The notes: a model not told the origin generated them from the sequence alone. 64,000 nt of DNA from Macrococcoides goetzii (GCF_002742385.2 NZ_MJBI02000001.1:62001-126000); one strand, 5' to 3'; shown: positions 29,224 to 39,875, counted from the first letter of the stretch. A program made the numbers and translations.

Positions 29224-30891
29224 ATGACTAAATATTTATCAGATTTAGAAATCGCTAACCAAGCGACAGTTCGACCTATTTTGGAAATTGCAGAAGAAGC
29301 GGGAATCCCTGCTGATGCAGTTGAGCCTTATGGCCACTTTAAAGCAAAGATTGATACTTCTAAAGTGACAACAAACAAAGAAGGTAAAATTGTCCTTGTT
29401 ACTGCGATGAGCCCAACACCAGCTGGTGAAGGTAAATCAACAGTAACTGTTGGTATCTCAGATGCATTTAAAGAGTTAGGTAAAAGTGTTATGGTTGCTT
29501 TACGTGAACCAAGTTTAGGACCTGTATTCGGTATGAAAGGTGGCGCTACAGGTGGTGGTCGTGCACAAGTATTACCGATGGAAGAAATCAACTTACATTT
29601 CAATGGCGACTTACATGCCATCACGACTGCAAATAATGCGTTAGCTGCATTCATCGACAACCATATTTATCAAGGTAATCAATTAAACATTGATCCGCGT
29701 CGTGTTGAGTGGAAACGTGTTATTGATATGAACGATCGTACATTACGTCAAGTCGTTGTTGGTCTTGGTGGACCTTTCAAAGGTGTACCACGTGAAGATG
29801 GTTTCGATATTACTGTTGCTTCTGAAATCATGGCAGTATTCTGTTTATCAAATAACATCACTGACTTAAAAGAAAACTTAGGTAAGATGACAATTGGTTA
29901 TACGTATGATCGTAAACCAGTTACAGTTAAAGATTTAGGTGTAGAAGGCGCGTTAACTTTAATCCTTAAGGATGCATTAAAACCAAACTTAGTGCAAACG
30001 ATTGAAGGCACACCAGCCTTAATCCACGGAGGACCATTTGCAAATATTGCACACGGTTGTAACTCAATTATCGCAACGAAGACTGCACGTAAATTAGCTG
30101 ATATCGTTGTTACTGAATCAGGATTTGGTTCTGACTTAGGTGCTGAGAAATTCATGGACATTAAAGCACGAAAAGCAGATATTAAACCAGATGCAATCGT
30201 TGTTGTAGCTACTATTCGTGCATTAAAAATGCATGGTGGCGTTGCTAAAACAGAACTTTCAAATGAAAATGTTGAATCATTAAAATCAGGTATCCAAAAC
30301 TTAGAAAAGCATATTGAGAATTTAAGATTATTTGGTGTTGAGCCGGTTATTGCTTTAAACAACTTTGTTACTGACACTGATGCTGAACGTGAATTCGTTC
30401 AAAATTGGGCAAAAGAACAAGGTGTTAAATTAGCATTAACGGAAGTTTGGGAACATGGTGGAAAAGGCGGCGTTGAGCTAGCTAAATTAGTACTTGAAGT
30501 ATTAGAAACACCACAAGATTTCAAACATTTATATGATTTATCTATGCCAGTTGAAGAGAAAATCCGTACAATCGTTCAAAAAATTTACGGTGCAGATGAT
30601 GTAGTTTTTGCAGAGAAAGCTAGAAAGCAACTTAAAACAATTGCTGATAATGGATGGAATGAATATCCAGTATGTATGGCGAAGACGCAATACTCATTCT
30701 CAGATGATCCTAAAAAATTAGGTCGTCCAACAGGATTTAATGTAACAATTCGCGAATTAATTCCTAAAACAGGTGCAGGATTTATCGTAGCATTAACAGG
30801 AGACATCATGACAATGCCTGGTCTTCCAAAAGAACCAGCAGCGTTAAAAATGGATGTTGACGCAGATGGCAATGCAGTAGGGTTATTCTAA
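29224..30891 (+). CDS. fhs: Formate--tetrahydrofolate ligase
   Basis: Enzyme of 555 residues making 10-formyl-THF from formate, THF and [16 protein letters not shown] is the ATP P-loop, with [28 protein letters not shown] and the C-terminal [15 protein letters not shown] at 29224 is chosen over the in-frame GTG at 29218 because AGGAG is 9 bases before it. A single-gene unit between two terminator-bounded regions, probably linked to carbon status through the upstream cre. Confidence 0.95.
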   Translation: MTKYLSDLEIANQATVRPILEIAEEAGIPADAVEPYGHFKAKIDTSKVTTNKEGKIVLVTAMSPTPAGEGKSTVTVGISDAFKELGKSVMVALREPSLGPVFGMKGGATGGGRAQVLPMEEINLHFNGDLHAITTANNALAAFIDNHIYQGNQLNIDPRRVEWKRVIDMNDRTLRQVVVGLGGPFKGVPREDGFDITVASEIMAVFCLSNNITDLKENLGKMTIGYTYDRKPVTVKDLGVEGALTLILKDALKPNLVQTIEGTPALIHGGPFANIAHGCNSIIATKTARKLADIVVTESGFGSDLGAEKFMDIKARKADIKPDAIVVVATIRALKMHGGVAKTELSNENVESLKSGIQNLEKHIENLRLFGVEPVIALNNFVTDTDAEREFVQNWAKEQGVKLALTEVWEHGGKGGVELAKLVLEVLETPQDFKHLYDLSMPVEEKIRTIVQKIYGADDVVFAEKARKQLKTIADNGWNEYPVCMAKTQYSFSDDPKKLGRPTGFNVTIRELIPKTGAGFIVALTGDIMTMPGLPKEPAALKMDVDADGNAVGLF

Positions 30892-30901
30892 TTCATATAA
30901 A

Positions 30902-30935
30902 AAACTCACTAAAATTATTTTTAGTGAGTTTTTTT
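30902..30935. terminator. Bidirectional terminator between fhs and the PBP gene
   Basis: AAACTCACTAAAA and TTTTAGTGAGTTT form a 13-pair stem with a 4-base loop and T runs on the plus strand; the minus strand also ends in T. It lies downstream of both convergent genes. Confidence 0.85.
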
Positions 30936-30942
30936 TAATAGA

Positions 30943-30968
30943 GCCTCCACGAAATGAATCGTGGAGGC
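30943..30968 (-). other. Hairpin just after the PBP gene
   Basis: GCCTCCAC and GTGGAGGC form a GC-rich 8-pair stem 6 bases beyond the PBP stop. On the minus strand it is followed by A, not T, so it looks like a 3'-end stabilising stem ahead of the true terminator. Confidence 0.5.
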
Positions 30969-30973
30969 TTGAT

Positions 30974-33376
30974 TTATTGTGCAGTTTGATTATCTTTCTT
31001 CTTATCATTCGTTGGTTTTGCATTTTGATTTGCTTTTGATAAAGTATCTGCTGCACTTTGTTTGGATGAGATTTTCTTTTTTGTTTCAGGATCTAGTTTC
31101 TCACCTAAACGAGATAATACTTTATAGTCATCTAATATCTTTTGTGATGTATCTGTCTTACTCCACACTAAGCTTTGCTTCACAGGTTCACCACCATCGC
31201 AAGATCCTTTTTGAGACATTGTATATTGACACATTTCAATCGTTTTAACACCATCAGGCTGATTAAATCTTTCACCTACGCCCATCTGTAGCTGATCCTG
31301 AGTAGTAATTTGATTAATAATATCACGCCATAATCTTAACTGGTAATGATTTTCCTCATCGAATGAAGTAGGGACGTCATATCCCATCCAGATGCCCATC
31401 GTTACTTTTGGATTATAGCCGATAAATAAACTATCTTTACCTTCTTGCGCTGTACCTGTTTTTCCTGCCCAATCCTGGTTATACATAAATGTTCCTTTTA
31501 ACTGATAACCACTACCTGTATCTAATACACCACGTAGAATGTCTGTAGTAATATATGCAGTTTCTGGACTATAAACACGTACTGGACGCGCTTTATGCTG
31601 ATAGATGACTTTCCCGTCACGCGTTTTAATTGACTCAATCATATAGCTTTCCTGATAATTCCCTTTATTTGCTAAAGTAGAAAATCCATCGACATTATTT
31701 TCTAACGTAATATCTGTTGCACCGAGCGCTAATGATAAGTTCTCTTGTTCTGACTTCGGTATGTTAAAGTTCATCTTCTGTAATAATTCCCAAGGCTTTC
31801 TATCCTGAATGCCAGAGTATAAGCGTAATGTACTTAAGTTAAGTGAATTCTCTAGAGCATAACGCGTTGTTACAACGTTGTATTCCATTCTTGCATAGTT
31901 CTCAGGCGAGTAACCATTAAAATTAAATCGTTTATCAAGTAATGCTGCTTCTGGTGCAGTGACACCATATTCAATTGCTGGAGCATATGTTAATAATGGT
32001 TTGATTGTTGAACCTGGAGAACGTTTCGTTTTAGTCGCATGGTTATTTTGAGAATCATCATGATTACGTCCACCGATGAATGACAGAATTTTACCAGAGT
32101 CATTTTCTTTTAATAGAACACCGACTTCCATATTGATTGGTTTTGTTTTGCCGTTAACATTTGCATTTCTGGCATAAGAATAGTAATTTGGATTATCTTT
32201 AATCTGATCCATTGTATCAAAAATTTTCTTATGAATTGTCGTATCAATGATGTAACCATTATTTCGAATAGCACGATTTGCGATACCGACATATTTATCT
32301 TCTAATACTGGTGTTTCATCTAATTCCTGGCGAGAAATATTATCTTTTTCAGCGAATATATATTTTAGAATATCAATTGCACGTGATTCAACTTCCTGAG
32401 TTAAGAATGGATACTTTTCGTTAGGTACTTCGAAATCTTTCGTAAATGATTTTTTTAGATTAAATTTTTTAGCCTGCTCATATTGCGCTTTCGTAATTTT
32501 TTTCTCTTGATACATACGCATTAGCACGTATTGTTGACGTTCAAAACCGAACTTTAAGTCTTTATCTTTCTTAATCTTTCCTGTTTGTAAGAACGGTGTG
32601 TATGTATAAGGATTTTGAGGCATTCCTGCAATATAAGCTGCTTGAGCGATATTTAATTTATTTGCATCAACACTGAATATACCTTGTGCTGCAGCTTGAA
32701 CACCAGCAATATTTTGACCATTTGTATTGCGACCAAAGCTCACAACATTTAAATAAGCTTCAATAATTTCTTTCTTAGAGAGTGATTTCTCAACTTTAAA
32801 TGAAAGCATCATTTCTTTTGCTTTACGTTTAAATGAAGTTTCATTTGTTAACAGCTGGTTCTTAATGAGTTGTTGTGTTAGTGTACTACCACCACTTGTT
32901 ACTCCCATATTTAAAAACTCCTGAGCTGTTGCACGGATAAAAGCTTTTGGTACGATACCATTATGTTTATAGAAATTTTCGTCTTCTGTAGCAATTAATG
33001 CATCGACGACATGGGGACTCATTTTATTATACTTAATGACTTCACGTTGAACATCAGCATTAAGTGTACCGAGTGACTCACCAGTACCGAAATAAACGGT
33101 AGTACTCTGTGTCATTTCGTATAATGATTTTTTCAGCGCAGTATTATTTTTTACGGGTTCATCTTTAACAAGCGCTAAAAAATAACCTGTGCCGAGTCCT
33201 AATAGTAAAGTACCGACGAGTAATCCCGTTACTAACAGGAATAGAAAGGTACGTGTAAGCGTTTCGTAAATACCGTGAAACCATACGTAAGGTGTAAATT
33301 CTATAGACTTAAAAGTTGATTTTATATTATCTTTCGTTTGTTTAGGTTTGAATATTTGACGTTGTTTTTTCGGCAT
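30974..33376 (-). CDS. Class A penicillin-binding protein (glycosyltransferase/transpeptidase)
   Basis: Bifunctional peptidoglycan synthase of 800 residues. One membrane anchor (about 44-70), GT51 domain (about 95-260: EDENFYKHNG at 131-140, GGSTLTQQL), transpeptidase domain (about 400-690: SxxK as STIK 456-459, SLN 511-513, KTGT 639-642), and a polar, Lys/Asn/Gln-rich tail. All catalytic motifs are intact, so both activities are expected outside the membrane. It resembles PBP1A types. Whether it is additional to a PBP2 encoded elsewhere cannot be seen here. AGGAGG precedes the ATG. Confidence 0.92.
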   Translation of the reverse strand: MPKKQRQIFKPKQTKDNIKSTFKSIEFTPYVWFHGIYETLTRTFLFLLVTGLLVGTLLLGLGTGYFLALVKDEPVKNNTALKKSLYEMTQSTTVYFGTGESLGTLNADVQREVIKYNKMSPHVVDALIATEDENFYKHNGIVPKAFIRATAQEFLNMGVTSGGSTLTQQLIKNQLLTNETSFKRKAKEMMLSFKVEKSLSKKEIIEAYLNVVSFGRNTNGQNIAGVQAAAQGIFSVDANKLNIAQAAYIAGMPQNPYTYTPFLQTGKIKKDKDLKFGFERQQYVLMRMYQEKKITKAQYEQAKKFNLKKSFTKDFEVPNEKYPFLTQEVESRAIDILKYIFAEKDNISRQELDETPVLEDKYVGIANRAIRNNGYIIDTTIHKKIFDTMDQIKDNPNYYSYARNANVNGKTKPINMEVGVLLKENDSGKILSFIGGRNHDDSQNNHATKTKRSPGSTIKPLLTYAPAIEYGVTAPEAALLDKRFNFNGYSPENYARMEYNVVTTRYALENSLNLSTLRLYSGIQDRKPWELLQKMNFNIPKSEQENLSLALGATDITLENNVDGFSTLANKGNYQESYMIESIKTRDGKVIYQHKARPVRVYSPETAYITTDILRGVLDTGSGYQLKGTFMYNQDWAGKTGTAQEGKDSLFIGYNPKVTMGIWMGYDVPTSFDEENHYQLRLWRDIINQITTQDQLQMGVGERFNQPDGVKTIEMCQYTMSQKGSCDGGEPVKQSLVWSKTDTSQKILDDYKVLSRLGEKLDPETKKKISSKQSAADTLSKANQNAKPTNDKKKDNQTAQ

Positions 33377-33424
33377 ACAAATTTCCTCCTGAATATTTTT
33401 TTAGTATATCATAATTTCAGGGAC

Positions 33425-33690
33425 TTGACGTTATAGAATCTATTGTTTACACTAGTATCATAATTTAAATTGAACTGAATATAAAGGTTTTTAGGACAAG
33501 TAGTATGACACATTGAATGAAGAGACTTAGTGGTTGGTGCAAACTAAGCAATGAACATATGAATACACCTATACTTTCGACCTTAAGGATAATGACCTTT
33601 TTCATTAATAAGTGATGATTTTATCATAAGTATGGTGGTACCGTGCATGAGCACCCTTACATTTTTTGTAGGGGTGTTTTTTTATTTTAT
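33425..33690 (+). promoter_or_regulatory. Tyrosine T-box leader of tyrS with promoter and terminator
   Basis: A possible promoter is TTGACG (33425-33430), 17 bases, TACACT. The T-box core GGTGGTACCG lies at 33634-33643. A likely specifier TAC (Tyr) is at 33564-33566, followed by A. The terminator is CACCCTTAC/GTAGGGGTG (33652-33676) and T7. Uncharged tRNA-Tyr should pair with the specifier and T-box to allow read-through into tyrS, which starts 76 bases later. Confidence 0.9.
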
Positions 33691-33738
33691 TATTAATCAT
33701 TTATAGATTTTAAAGTCTCATCCACATCAGCAATTTAA

Positions 33739-35022
<1,284 letters not shown>

Positions 35023-35036
35023 ATGATTCAATATTT

Positions 35037-35073
35037 AGAGGTGGAGCCTGTTGCTTCATCTCTTTAATATTTC
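35037..35073 (+). terminator. Terminator after tyrS
   Basis: AGAGGTGGAGC pairs with GCTTCATCTCT (two G-T pairs) across a 5-base loop, followed by a T-rich tract. Confidence 0.7.
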
Positions 35074-35141
35074 TTTACTGAAAGCGTTTAGAAGGCAATT
35101 TAGAGGGTAAAAATAAATACTTAATTAAAAGGAGAAAAGAT

Positions 35142-35735
35142 ATGAAAAAATTATTAATACCTATTATTGGATTAGTTGTTTTATTATTAATTGTTGGTAG
35201 TATGTTAATTGGTCCATACAATAAACTTGTCGGACTTGATGCTGATGTAGAAAATGCAGAAGCGAAGGTTGATACACAGTTACAAAGACGTCTGGACTTA
35301 ATTCCAAACTTAGTTGAAACTGTAAAAGGTTATGCAAAACACGAAGAAAAAGTATTTAAAGATGTTTCTGATGCACGTGCCAAATTAGCAGGTGCTAAAG
35401 AAAATGGTTCAATGGAAGATAAAGCGAATGCCAATGCGGAGTTAAATTCAGCATTAAGTCGTTTAATTGCAATTCAAGAGAACTACCCGAACCTTAAAGC
35501 TGATACGCAGTTTACAGGTTTACGTGATGAATTAGCTGGTACAGAAAATCGTATCGCTGTAGCGCGTAATGATTACAATGAAGTTGTTACTACTTATAAC
35601 AAAGCGGTAAGAAGTTTCCCAGCAGCCTTATATGCTGGCATGCTTGGATTTGAAAAGAAAGAATTCTTTAAAGCCGATGAAGCTGCAAATAAAGCACCAA
35701 GTATCGATTTTAATGCTGATGGAGAAAGTAAATAA
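35142..35735 (+). CDS. LemA-family membrane protein
   Basis: LemA family, 197 residues: N-terminal membrane anchor (LLIPIIGLVVLLLIVGSMLI), then a helical domain with NKLVGLDADVENAEAKVDTQLQRRLDLIPNLVETVKGYA, the family hallmark. Function unknown. AAAAGGAG precedes the ATG. Its stop shares a base with the start of the TPM-domain gene, a pairing seen in many bacteria that suggests a joint role at the membrane. A one-mismatch cre (TGAAAGCGTTTAGA, 35079) lies upstream. Confidence 0.88.
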   Translation: MKKLLIPIIGLVVLLLIVGSMLIGPYNKLVGLDADVENAEAKVDTQLQRRLDLIPNLVETVKGYAKHEEKVFKDVSDARAKLAGAKENGSMEDKANANAELNSALSRLIAIQENYPNLKADTQFTGLRDELAGTENRIAVARNDYNEVVTTYNKAVRSFPAALYAGMLGFEKKEFFKADEAANKAPSIDFNADGESK

Positions 35736-36583
35736 TGTTTAAGAAAAAGTTCGCGATTTTTATCGCGCTCTTTTTAATCTTCACGATTACTTTACCGGCG
35801 AATGCAGCTGAGCCATTGCCAAAGCTTGAACAACCTATATTTGTTCAGGACCATCTCGGCATATTCAAACAAAATGAAAAAGATTTTCTCAATCAGCGTG
35901 GTGAAACGTTACAAAAAGGTACTACCGCTGAAATCTTAATCATGACGATGCCGTCGATAGGGCAAGAAGTAAGAGGAGATTATGCACTTCGCGTTGGACG
36001 TGAATACGGCGTCGGAGATAAAGAGAAAAACAACGGGATAGTGATTTTGTTTAACTTAGATAACGGTAATGAATTTAGAAATAGAGGTATTGAAGTACAA
36101 GTTGGTTATGGTTTGGAAGGCGTCTTAAATGATGCGAAAGTCGGAGCTATGATTGATAAGTATGCAATGCCTGATGTACAAAAGGCGCTTGCAGCTGATC
36201 CTAAAGGTGAAAGTGCTGAGAGTAAGGCGCTGTATGCTCAGGGGCTAGGAAAACTTTACAATGCAATATTTGATGAAGTAAGTAAAAGTTATGGATTCGA
36301 TGGTGAAAAGTATACGCGAGATACACCGATGGTCGATAATAGTTCAGATGGCATTAGTGTATTCGAAATATTGATTGGATTATTCTTATTATACCTTGTC
36401 ATCTCTATCTTTATGGGAGGTGGCCGAGGTGGCGGTGGTGGTGGACGTAGACGTTCATCAGGACCAGTCATCTTCTTCCCAACCGGTGGAGGTTTCGGCG
36501 GCGGATTCTCTTCAGGAGGATTCGGTGGCGGTGGATTTGGCGGCGGAGACTTTGGTGGCGGTGGCGCCGGCAGAGGATTCTAA
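35735..36583 (+). CDS. TPM-domain protein with glycine-rich tail (YgcG-like)
   Basis: 282-residue protein: cleavable signal peptide (FAIFIALFLIFTITLPANAA), extracellular TPM domain (about residues 35-180; QDHLGIFKQNEKDFLNQRG, NNGIVILFNLDNG, VQVGYGLEGVLND), one membrane segment (about 208-227), then an Arg/Gly patch and a tail of repeated GGGFGG units. TPM domains occur in photosystem II repair and in small bacterial phosphatases; activity here is unknown. It overlaps lemA by one base. Confidence 0.85.
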   Translation: MFKKKFAIFIALFLIFTITLPANAAEPLPKLEQPIFVQDHLGIFKQNEKDFLNQRGETLQKGTTAEILIMTMPSIGQEVRGDYALRVGREYGVGDKEKNNGIVILFNLDNGNEFRNRGIEVQVGYGLEGVLNDAKVGAMIDKYAMPDVQKALAADPKGESAESKALYAQGLGKLYNAIFDEVSKSYGFDGEKYTRDTPMVDNSSDGISVFEILIGLFLLYLVISIFMGGGRGGGGGGRRRSSGPVIFFPTGGGFGGGFSSGGFGGGGFGGGDFGGGGAGRGF

Positions 36584-36588
36584 AATGA

Positions 36589-36627
36589 AAGGACTAACAA
36601 CATAATTTGTTGTTAGTCCTTTTTTTA
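36589..36627. terminator. Bidirectional terminator between the TPM gene and htrA
   Basis: AAGGACTAACAACA (36589-36602) and its exact complement (36608-36621) form a 14-pair stem with T7 on the plus strand. The minus strand has a weaker T tract for htrA. Confidence 0.85.
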
Positions 36628-37884
36628 CTATTTATCTTCAGTACTTCTTAATGTTAATTCAACTTCTTTTTCATTACCGTCACGGATAATTGTAAACTTT
36701 ACTTTATCTCCAGCTTTTTTGTTCTTGTATATATAGTTGCGAACGTCACCATCAGTTTTAACATCCTGTCCTTCAATTTGCGTTATGACATCGCCTTCTT
36801 TAAATACTTTTCCGGCTTTTTCATCAGTGCTTGCAACAAGTGCTCCCGTGTTAGCGGATACTTTCATTTCCTCTAGATAATTAGCGGGAACATTTTCAAT
36901 ACTGACCAATGCAAGACCCATGAATGGGCGAACCACTTTACCATCTTTTACAAGTTGATCTATGATGACTTTCGTATCGTTTGAAGGAATTGCAAACCCT
37001 AATCCTTCGACAGTGTCTGCTGAAATCTTCAAGGTATTAATACCGATTAACTGCCCTTGATTATTAATTAACGCTCCACCTGAGTTACCAGGATTGATTG
37101 CGGCATCAGTCTGAATTGCTTTTACTGAAGATTCTCCAGCAGAAGTATCGACCTTCATCGTTCTTTCTTTCGCACTAATAATACCTTCAGTAACACTTCC
37201 TGATAATTCAACACCTAACGGATTTCCGATTGCATAAACAGTATCACCAATACGAATTTTTGAAGAATCTGCAAACGGAATCGGCTTAATATTATATTGA
37301 CCAGAGATTTTCAATACCGCAATATCAGTTAAAGCATCAGTGCCTATTAAAGTACCATCCACTGTTTCACCTGTAGATAAACGTACCTTTAAATCTTTCG
37401 CACCTTCTACAACGTGGTTATTGGTTACGATATATGCTTCATTATCAGTCGTCTGATAGATAACACCAGAACCAGTACCTGCAGGTGTATCTTCACTACT
37501 ACCACTATCTCCACGTAAAATATCAAAGATGCTGCTATTTGCCTGCTGCATATTGATGACACCAACAACTGCAGGTGAAACTTGTTCTAACATATCAGCA
37601 AGTTCTGTATTATTACCGGCAGTTTTCTGGTCCACCTGGATCGGTGTAGCATTTGGATTAGAAGTTGTATCTGGAGATACTATATCAGGAATGTGGGTTG
37701 CACCAAGTGTCAGACCTGAACCGAGGACTGCAGCTAATAATAATTTAAAAAAGCCAGGTCCATTATGCTTTCTATGTGTACGTGCCTCATCATTACGAAC
37801 ATATTGTACGGATTCATTAGCATCATATGATTCATTATTATGTATTATCCTTTCTTCATGATCATGTTGATTATATCTGTCCAT
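36628..37884 (-). CDS. htrA: HtrA/DegP-family membrane-anchored serine protease
   Basis: 418-residue surface protease. A charged cytosolic N-terminus (His/Asn/Glu rich, 1-43), one membrane anchor (44-62), the trypsin-like domain with triad His157 (NNHVVEG), Asp187 (LTDIAVLK) and Ser268 (NPGNSGGAL), then a PDZ domain (about 320-410; GDVITQIEGQDVKTDGDV). Degrades or refolds damaged exported proteins. ATG at 37884 is placed by GGGGG seven bases upstream; an earlier in-frame ATG has no site. Confidence 0.92.
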   Translation of the reverse strand: MDRYNQHDHEERIIHNNESYDANESVQYVRNDEARTHRKHNGPGFFKLLLAAVLGSGLTLGATHIPDIVSPDTTSNPNATPIQVDQKTAGNNTELADMLEQVSPAVVGVINMQQANSSIFDILRGDSGSSEDTPAGTGSGVIYQTTDNEAYIVTNNHVVEGAKDLKVRLSTGETVDGTLIGTDALTDIAVLKISGQYNIKPIPFADSSKIRIGDTVYAIGNPLGVELSGSVTEGIISAKERTMKVDTSAGESSVKAIQTDAAINPGNSGGALINNQGQLIGINTLKISADTVEGLGFAIPSNDTKVIIDQLVKDGKVVRPFMGLALVSIENVPANYLEEMKVSANTGALVASTDEKAGKVFKEGDVITQIEGQDVKTDGDVRNYIYKNKKAGDKVKFTIIRDGNEKEVELTLRSTEDK

Positions 37885-38107
37885 TAAATTTCCCCCTAAA
37901 TTAATTAAGATAATAAAATAAGATACCACTTCTATCTGAAAATTTCATATATTTACCCTTAAGTTCACGAAATCGACAAATCAACAAAGTATATTCATTT
38001 GCATTTAATTTGTGCTAAAATAAAGCTAAAATGATAAGACATAATAAAAAACAAAGATTAAAAACAAATATAAAAAATGTTATATCAAACAACAAGGAGT
38101 TCATAAC

Positions 38108-38716
38108 ATGTACAAATTTTTGGCAACGCTAATTTACTTTGTAACAAATATTTTATTACGTAAAGTTAAAGTAATAGGTAAAGAAAATATCCCTAAAAAT
38201 GAAGCGTTTATCGTTACATGCAATCATAGAAGTATGGTTGAAATTATTATACTTGCTATGGCACTATACCCAAGAGAAGTGCACTATATGGCGAAACAGG
38301 AATTATTTAAAGGAAAGTTACTTGATAAGTTCTTTAGATCTGTGAATGCATTCCCTGTAAACAGAGCGAATCCTGGACCATCTACAATAAAGACGCCAGT
38401 AAAGTTAATTAAAGAGAATAAGATTGTAGGAATATTTCCAAGTGGACAACGCGCAGATAATGCACCGATGAAAAAAGGAGCAGCTACTATTTCTGTGATG
38501 AGTAAATCTAAACTATTACCAGCAGCATACGAAGGACCGATTAAATTTAAAGATGTAATATTTGGAAAAGAAAAATGTTATATTATGTTTGGTGAACCGA
38601 TAGATAGTCAAAGCTTTACTGCGCAATATAAGAAGAATGAAGCAATTGAAGAGATTACACAAACATTAGAAAGTAAAACAAATACATTAATAGCAACATT
38701 AAAACACGAAGCGTAA
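38108..38716 (+). CDS. PlsC-like 1-acyl-glycerol-3-phosphate acyltransferase
   Basis: 202-residue membrane-associated acyltransferase of the PlsC superfamily; the expected reaction makes phosphatidic acid. Motif I reads NHRSMVE, so the usual HX4D is HX4E; motif II region is NAFPVNR; motif III is FPSG where FPEG is usual. These substitutions may mean different activity. AAGGAG precedes the ATG. Its last five codons (LKHEA) lie inside the terminator palindrome shared with the convergent small gene. Confidence 0.8.
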   Translation: MYKFLATLIYFVTNILLRKVKVIGKENIPKNEAFIVTCNHRSMVEIIILAMALYPREVHYMAKQELFKGKLLDKFFRSVNAFPVNRANPGPSTIKTPVKLIKENKIVGIFPSGQRADNAPMKKGAATISVMSKSKLLPAAYEGPIKFKDVIFGKEKCYIMFGEPIDSQSFTAQYKKNEAIEEITQTLESKTNTLIATLKHEA

Positions 38717-38741
38717 TAATTACGCTTCGTGTTTTAATGTT
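38695..38741. terminator. Perfect 23-base palindromic terminator overlapping two stop codons
   Basis: 38695-38717 is exactly complementary to 38719-38741, with one central base. The TAA stops of the convergent genes lie at 38714-38716 and 38720-38722, inside the stem. T-rich bases follow on both sides, so it should end both transcripts. Confidence 0.85.
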
Positions 38742-38947
38742 TTGTAGAGATACGTCTCTTTGTCCTCTGGGTAAATAAATTCAAGTTTAATGATTTGAGG
38801 TTGGTTTGTTCTACTAGCGATGGCCTGTGTTTTTTCTTTGATTTTACTAATATATGATACTTTCTCAACTTCATTTTGAATTAATTTATATTCTGTTTTT
38901 TCATCAGATGAGTAAGGATAAGACGTTTTTAGTACGATGATACTCAT
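38720..38947 (-). CDS. Small hypothetical protein (75 aa)
   Basis: Not recognised. The 75-residue product is polar and lysine/glutamate rich with alternating beta-like stretches (SIIVLKTSY, IIKLEFIYPEDKETYLY) and a central helix, suggesting a small folded cytosolic protein. GGGTGAAG lies before its ATG. It converges on the plsC-like gene and ends in the same TLKHEA residues because both ends are written in one palindrome. About 280 AT-rich bases separate it from the next gene. Confidence 0.6.
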   Translation of the reverse strand: MSIIVLKTSYPYSSDEKTEYKLIQNEVEKVSYISKIKEKTQAIASRTNQPQIIKLEFIYPEDKETYLYKTLKHEA

Positions 38948-39231
38948 AAGTCTTCACCCACTTCCAAATTTTTATATTTAAGTTATAATACTATTTCCCG
39001 TATACTGCCGCTTTAAACGCATAATAGATAATAAATTTTATTTCAATTTAAAATGAAACTATTGCTAATAATCATTATATTAAAATAATCTAAAAAAATT
39101 ATTAAAAGGACAAAAGTATTCTAAAAAATCACCCCAAAATAGTATGTAAAATTATTATAAAAATAAAAAACAATATATTAAATATTCAGAATATATAGTA
39201 TAATTTATTAAAAGTAACATGGGGGTGCATC

Positions 39232-39651
39232 ATGACGATACATAGGATGAAAAAAGAAGATTCAGTAATAGAATTTATTGAAACGATAGAAGATGAAAAA
39301 CGTAGGAAAGACTGTATTAAATTATTGGAAATATTTGAAGACAGCTCTGGATTTATCGGAAAGATGTGGGGCCCTAATATTATAGGGTTTGGAAAGTATC
39401 ATTATAAGTTAAACGATCAAATAGAAGGAGATGCACCGCTCATTGCATTTGGTCTGAAGAAAAGTAAAATCAGTTTGTACTTTGCTCAGGATAATATTAA
39501 TCGAGATCGTTACTTAAAAGAGTTGGGGAAACATACACTTGGAAAGACGTGTGTGTATATAAGTGATATAGAACATATTGATGTTAAAGTATTAAAACAT
39601 CTTATCGTGGATTCTATGAAATATCTTCAAAATCAGTATGATAATACATAA
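39232..39651 (+). CDS. DUF1801-domain protein
   Basis: 139-residue cytosolic protein of the DUF1801 (YdhG-like) family: IGKMWGPNIIGFGKYHYKLNDQIEGDAPLIAFGLKKSKISLYF and the C-terminal LGKHTLGKTCVYISDIEHID match the family pattern (GFG-YHYK, LGKH--GK-C-YI). Function unknown. GGGGGTG lies 6 bases before the ATG, and a -10-like TATAAT is at 39199-39204 without a good -35. It sits in an AT-rich accessory stretch between plsC and nagE. Confidence 0.78.
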   Translation: MTIHRMKKEDSVIEFIETIEDEKRRKDCIKLLEIFEDSSGFIGKMWGPNIIGFGKYHYKLNDQIEGDAPLIAFGLKKSKISLYFAQDNINRDRYLKELGKHTLGKTCVYISDIEHIDVKVLKHLIVDSMKYLQNQYDNT

Positions 39652-39692
39652 AAAAATAATGAATCAAGTTATGCACTTGTTTCATTATTTTT
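39652..39692. terminator. Bidirectional terminator overlapping a stop codon
   Basis: AAAAATAATGAA-CAAGT pairs with ACTTG-TTCATTATTTTT (one mismatch, 5-base loop). The stop of the minus-strand small gene (39669-39671) lies in the stem-loop. Confidence 0.75.
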
Positions 39693-39875
39693 AATTTCTG
39701 TAGGAAAGAGACTGCGCTCTAAATTTTTAAGTTTTGTATAAGTATCATCATCTAAAGATTCGATTTTCTGTTCATCTGTAAACAGTGATTCAATTAATTC
39801 AATATCAATATCTGTAGCAGTTGATATTTGATATGCAGTTAATCTACCTTTAAATAGAAATGGAAGACCTTTCAT
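39669..39875 (-). CDS. Small protein with possible helix-turn-helix (68 aa)
   Basis: 68-residue protein. LTAYQISTATDIDIELIESLFTDEQKIESLDDDTYTKLKNLERSLF follows the pattern of short XRE-type helix-turn-helix proteins (TAYQI...TG, then ...L, then a hydrophobic helix), though the recognition helix is acidic, so DNA binding is uncertain. AAGGGTG is 5 bases before the ATG, supporting a real gene. It converges with the DUF1801 gene. It might regulate the divergent nagE region, but nothing shows this directly. Confidence 0.6.
   Translation of the reverse strand: MKGLPFLFKGRLTAYQISTATDIDIELIESLFTDEQKIESLDDDTYTKLKNLERSLFPTEIKNNETSA

Noticed and set aside
29898-30377. 159-codon antisense frame in fhs
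   Set aside because: Shadow of a highly conserved gene with no ribosome-binding site.
35079-35092. Possible cre upstream of lemA (TGAAAGCGTTTAGA)
   Set aside because: The conserved C near the end of the consensus is G; no other support.
36375-36605. 76-codon frame overlapping the TPM gene's glycine-rich tail
   Set aside because: Caused by the repetitive GGN codons read in another frame.
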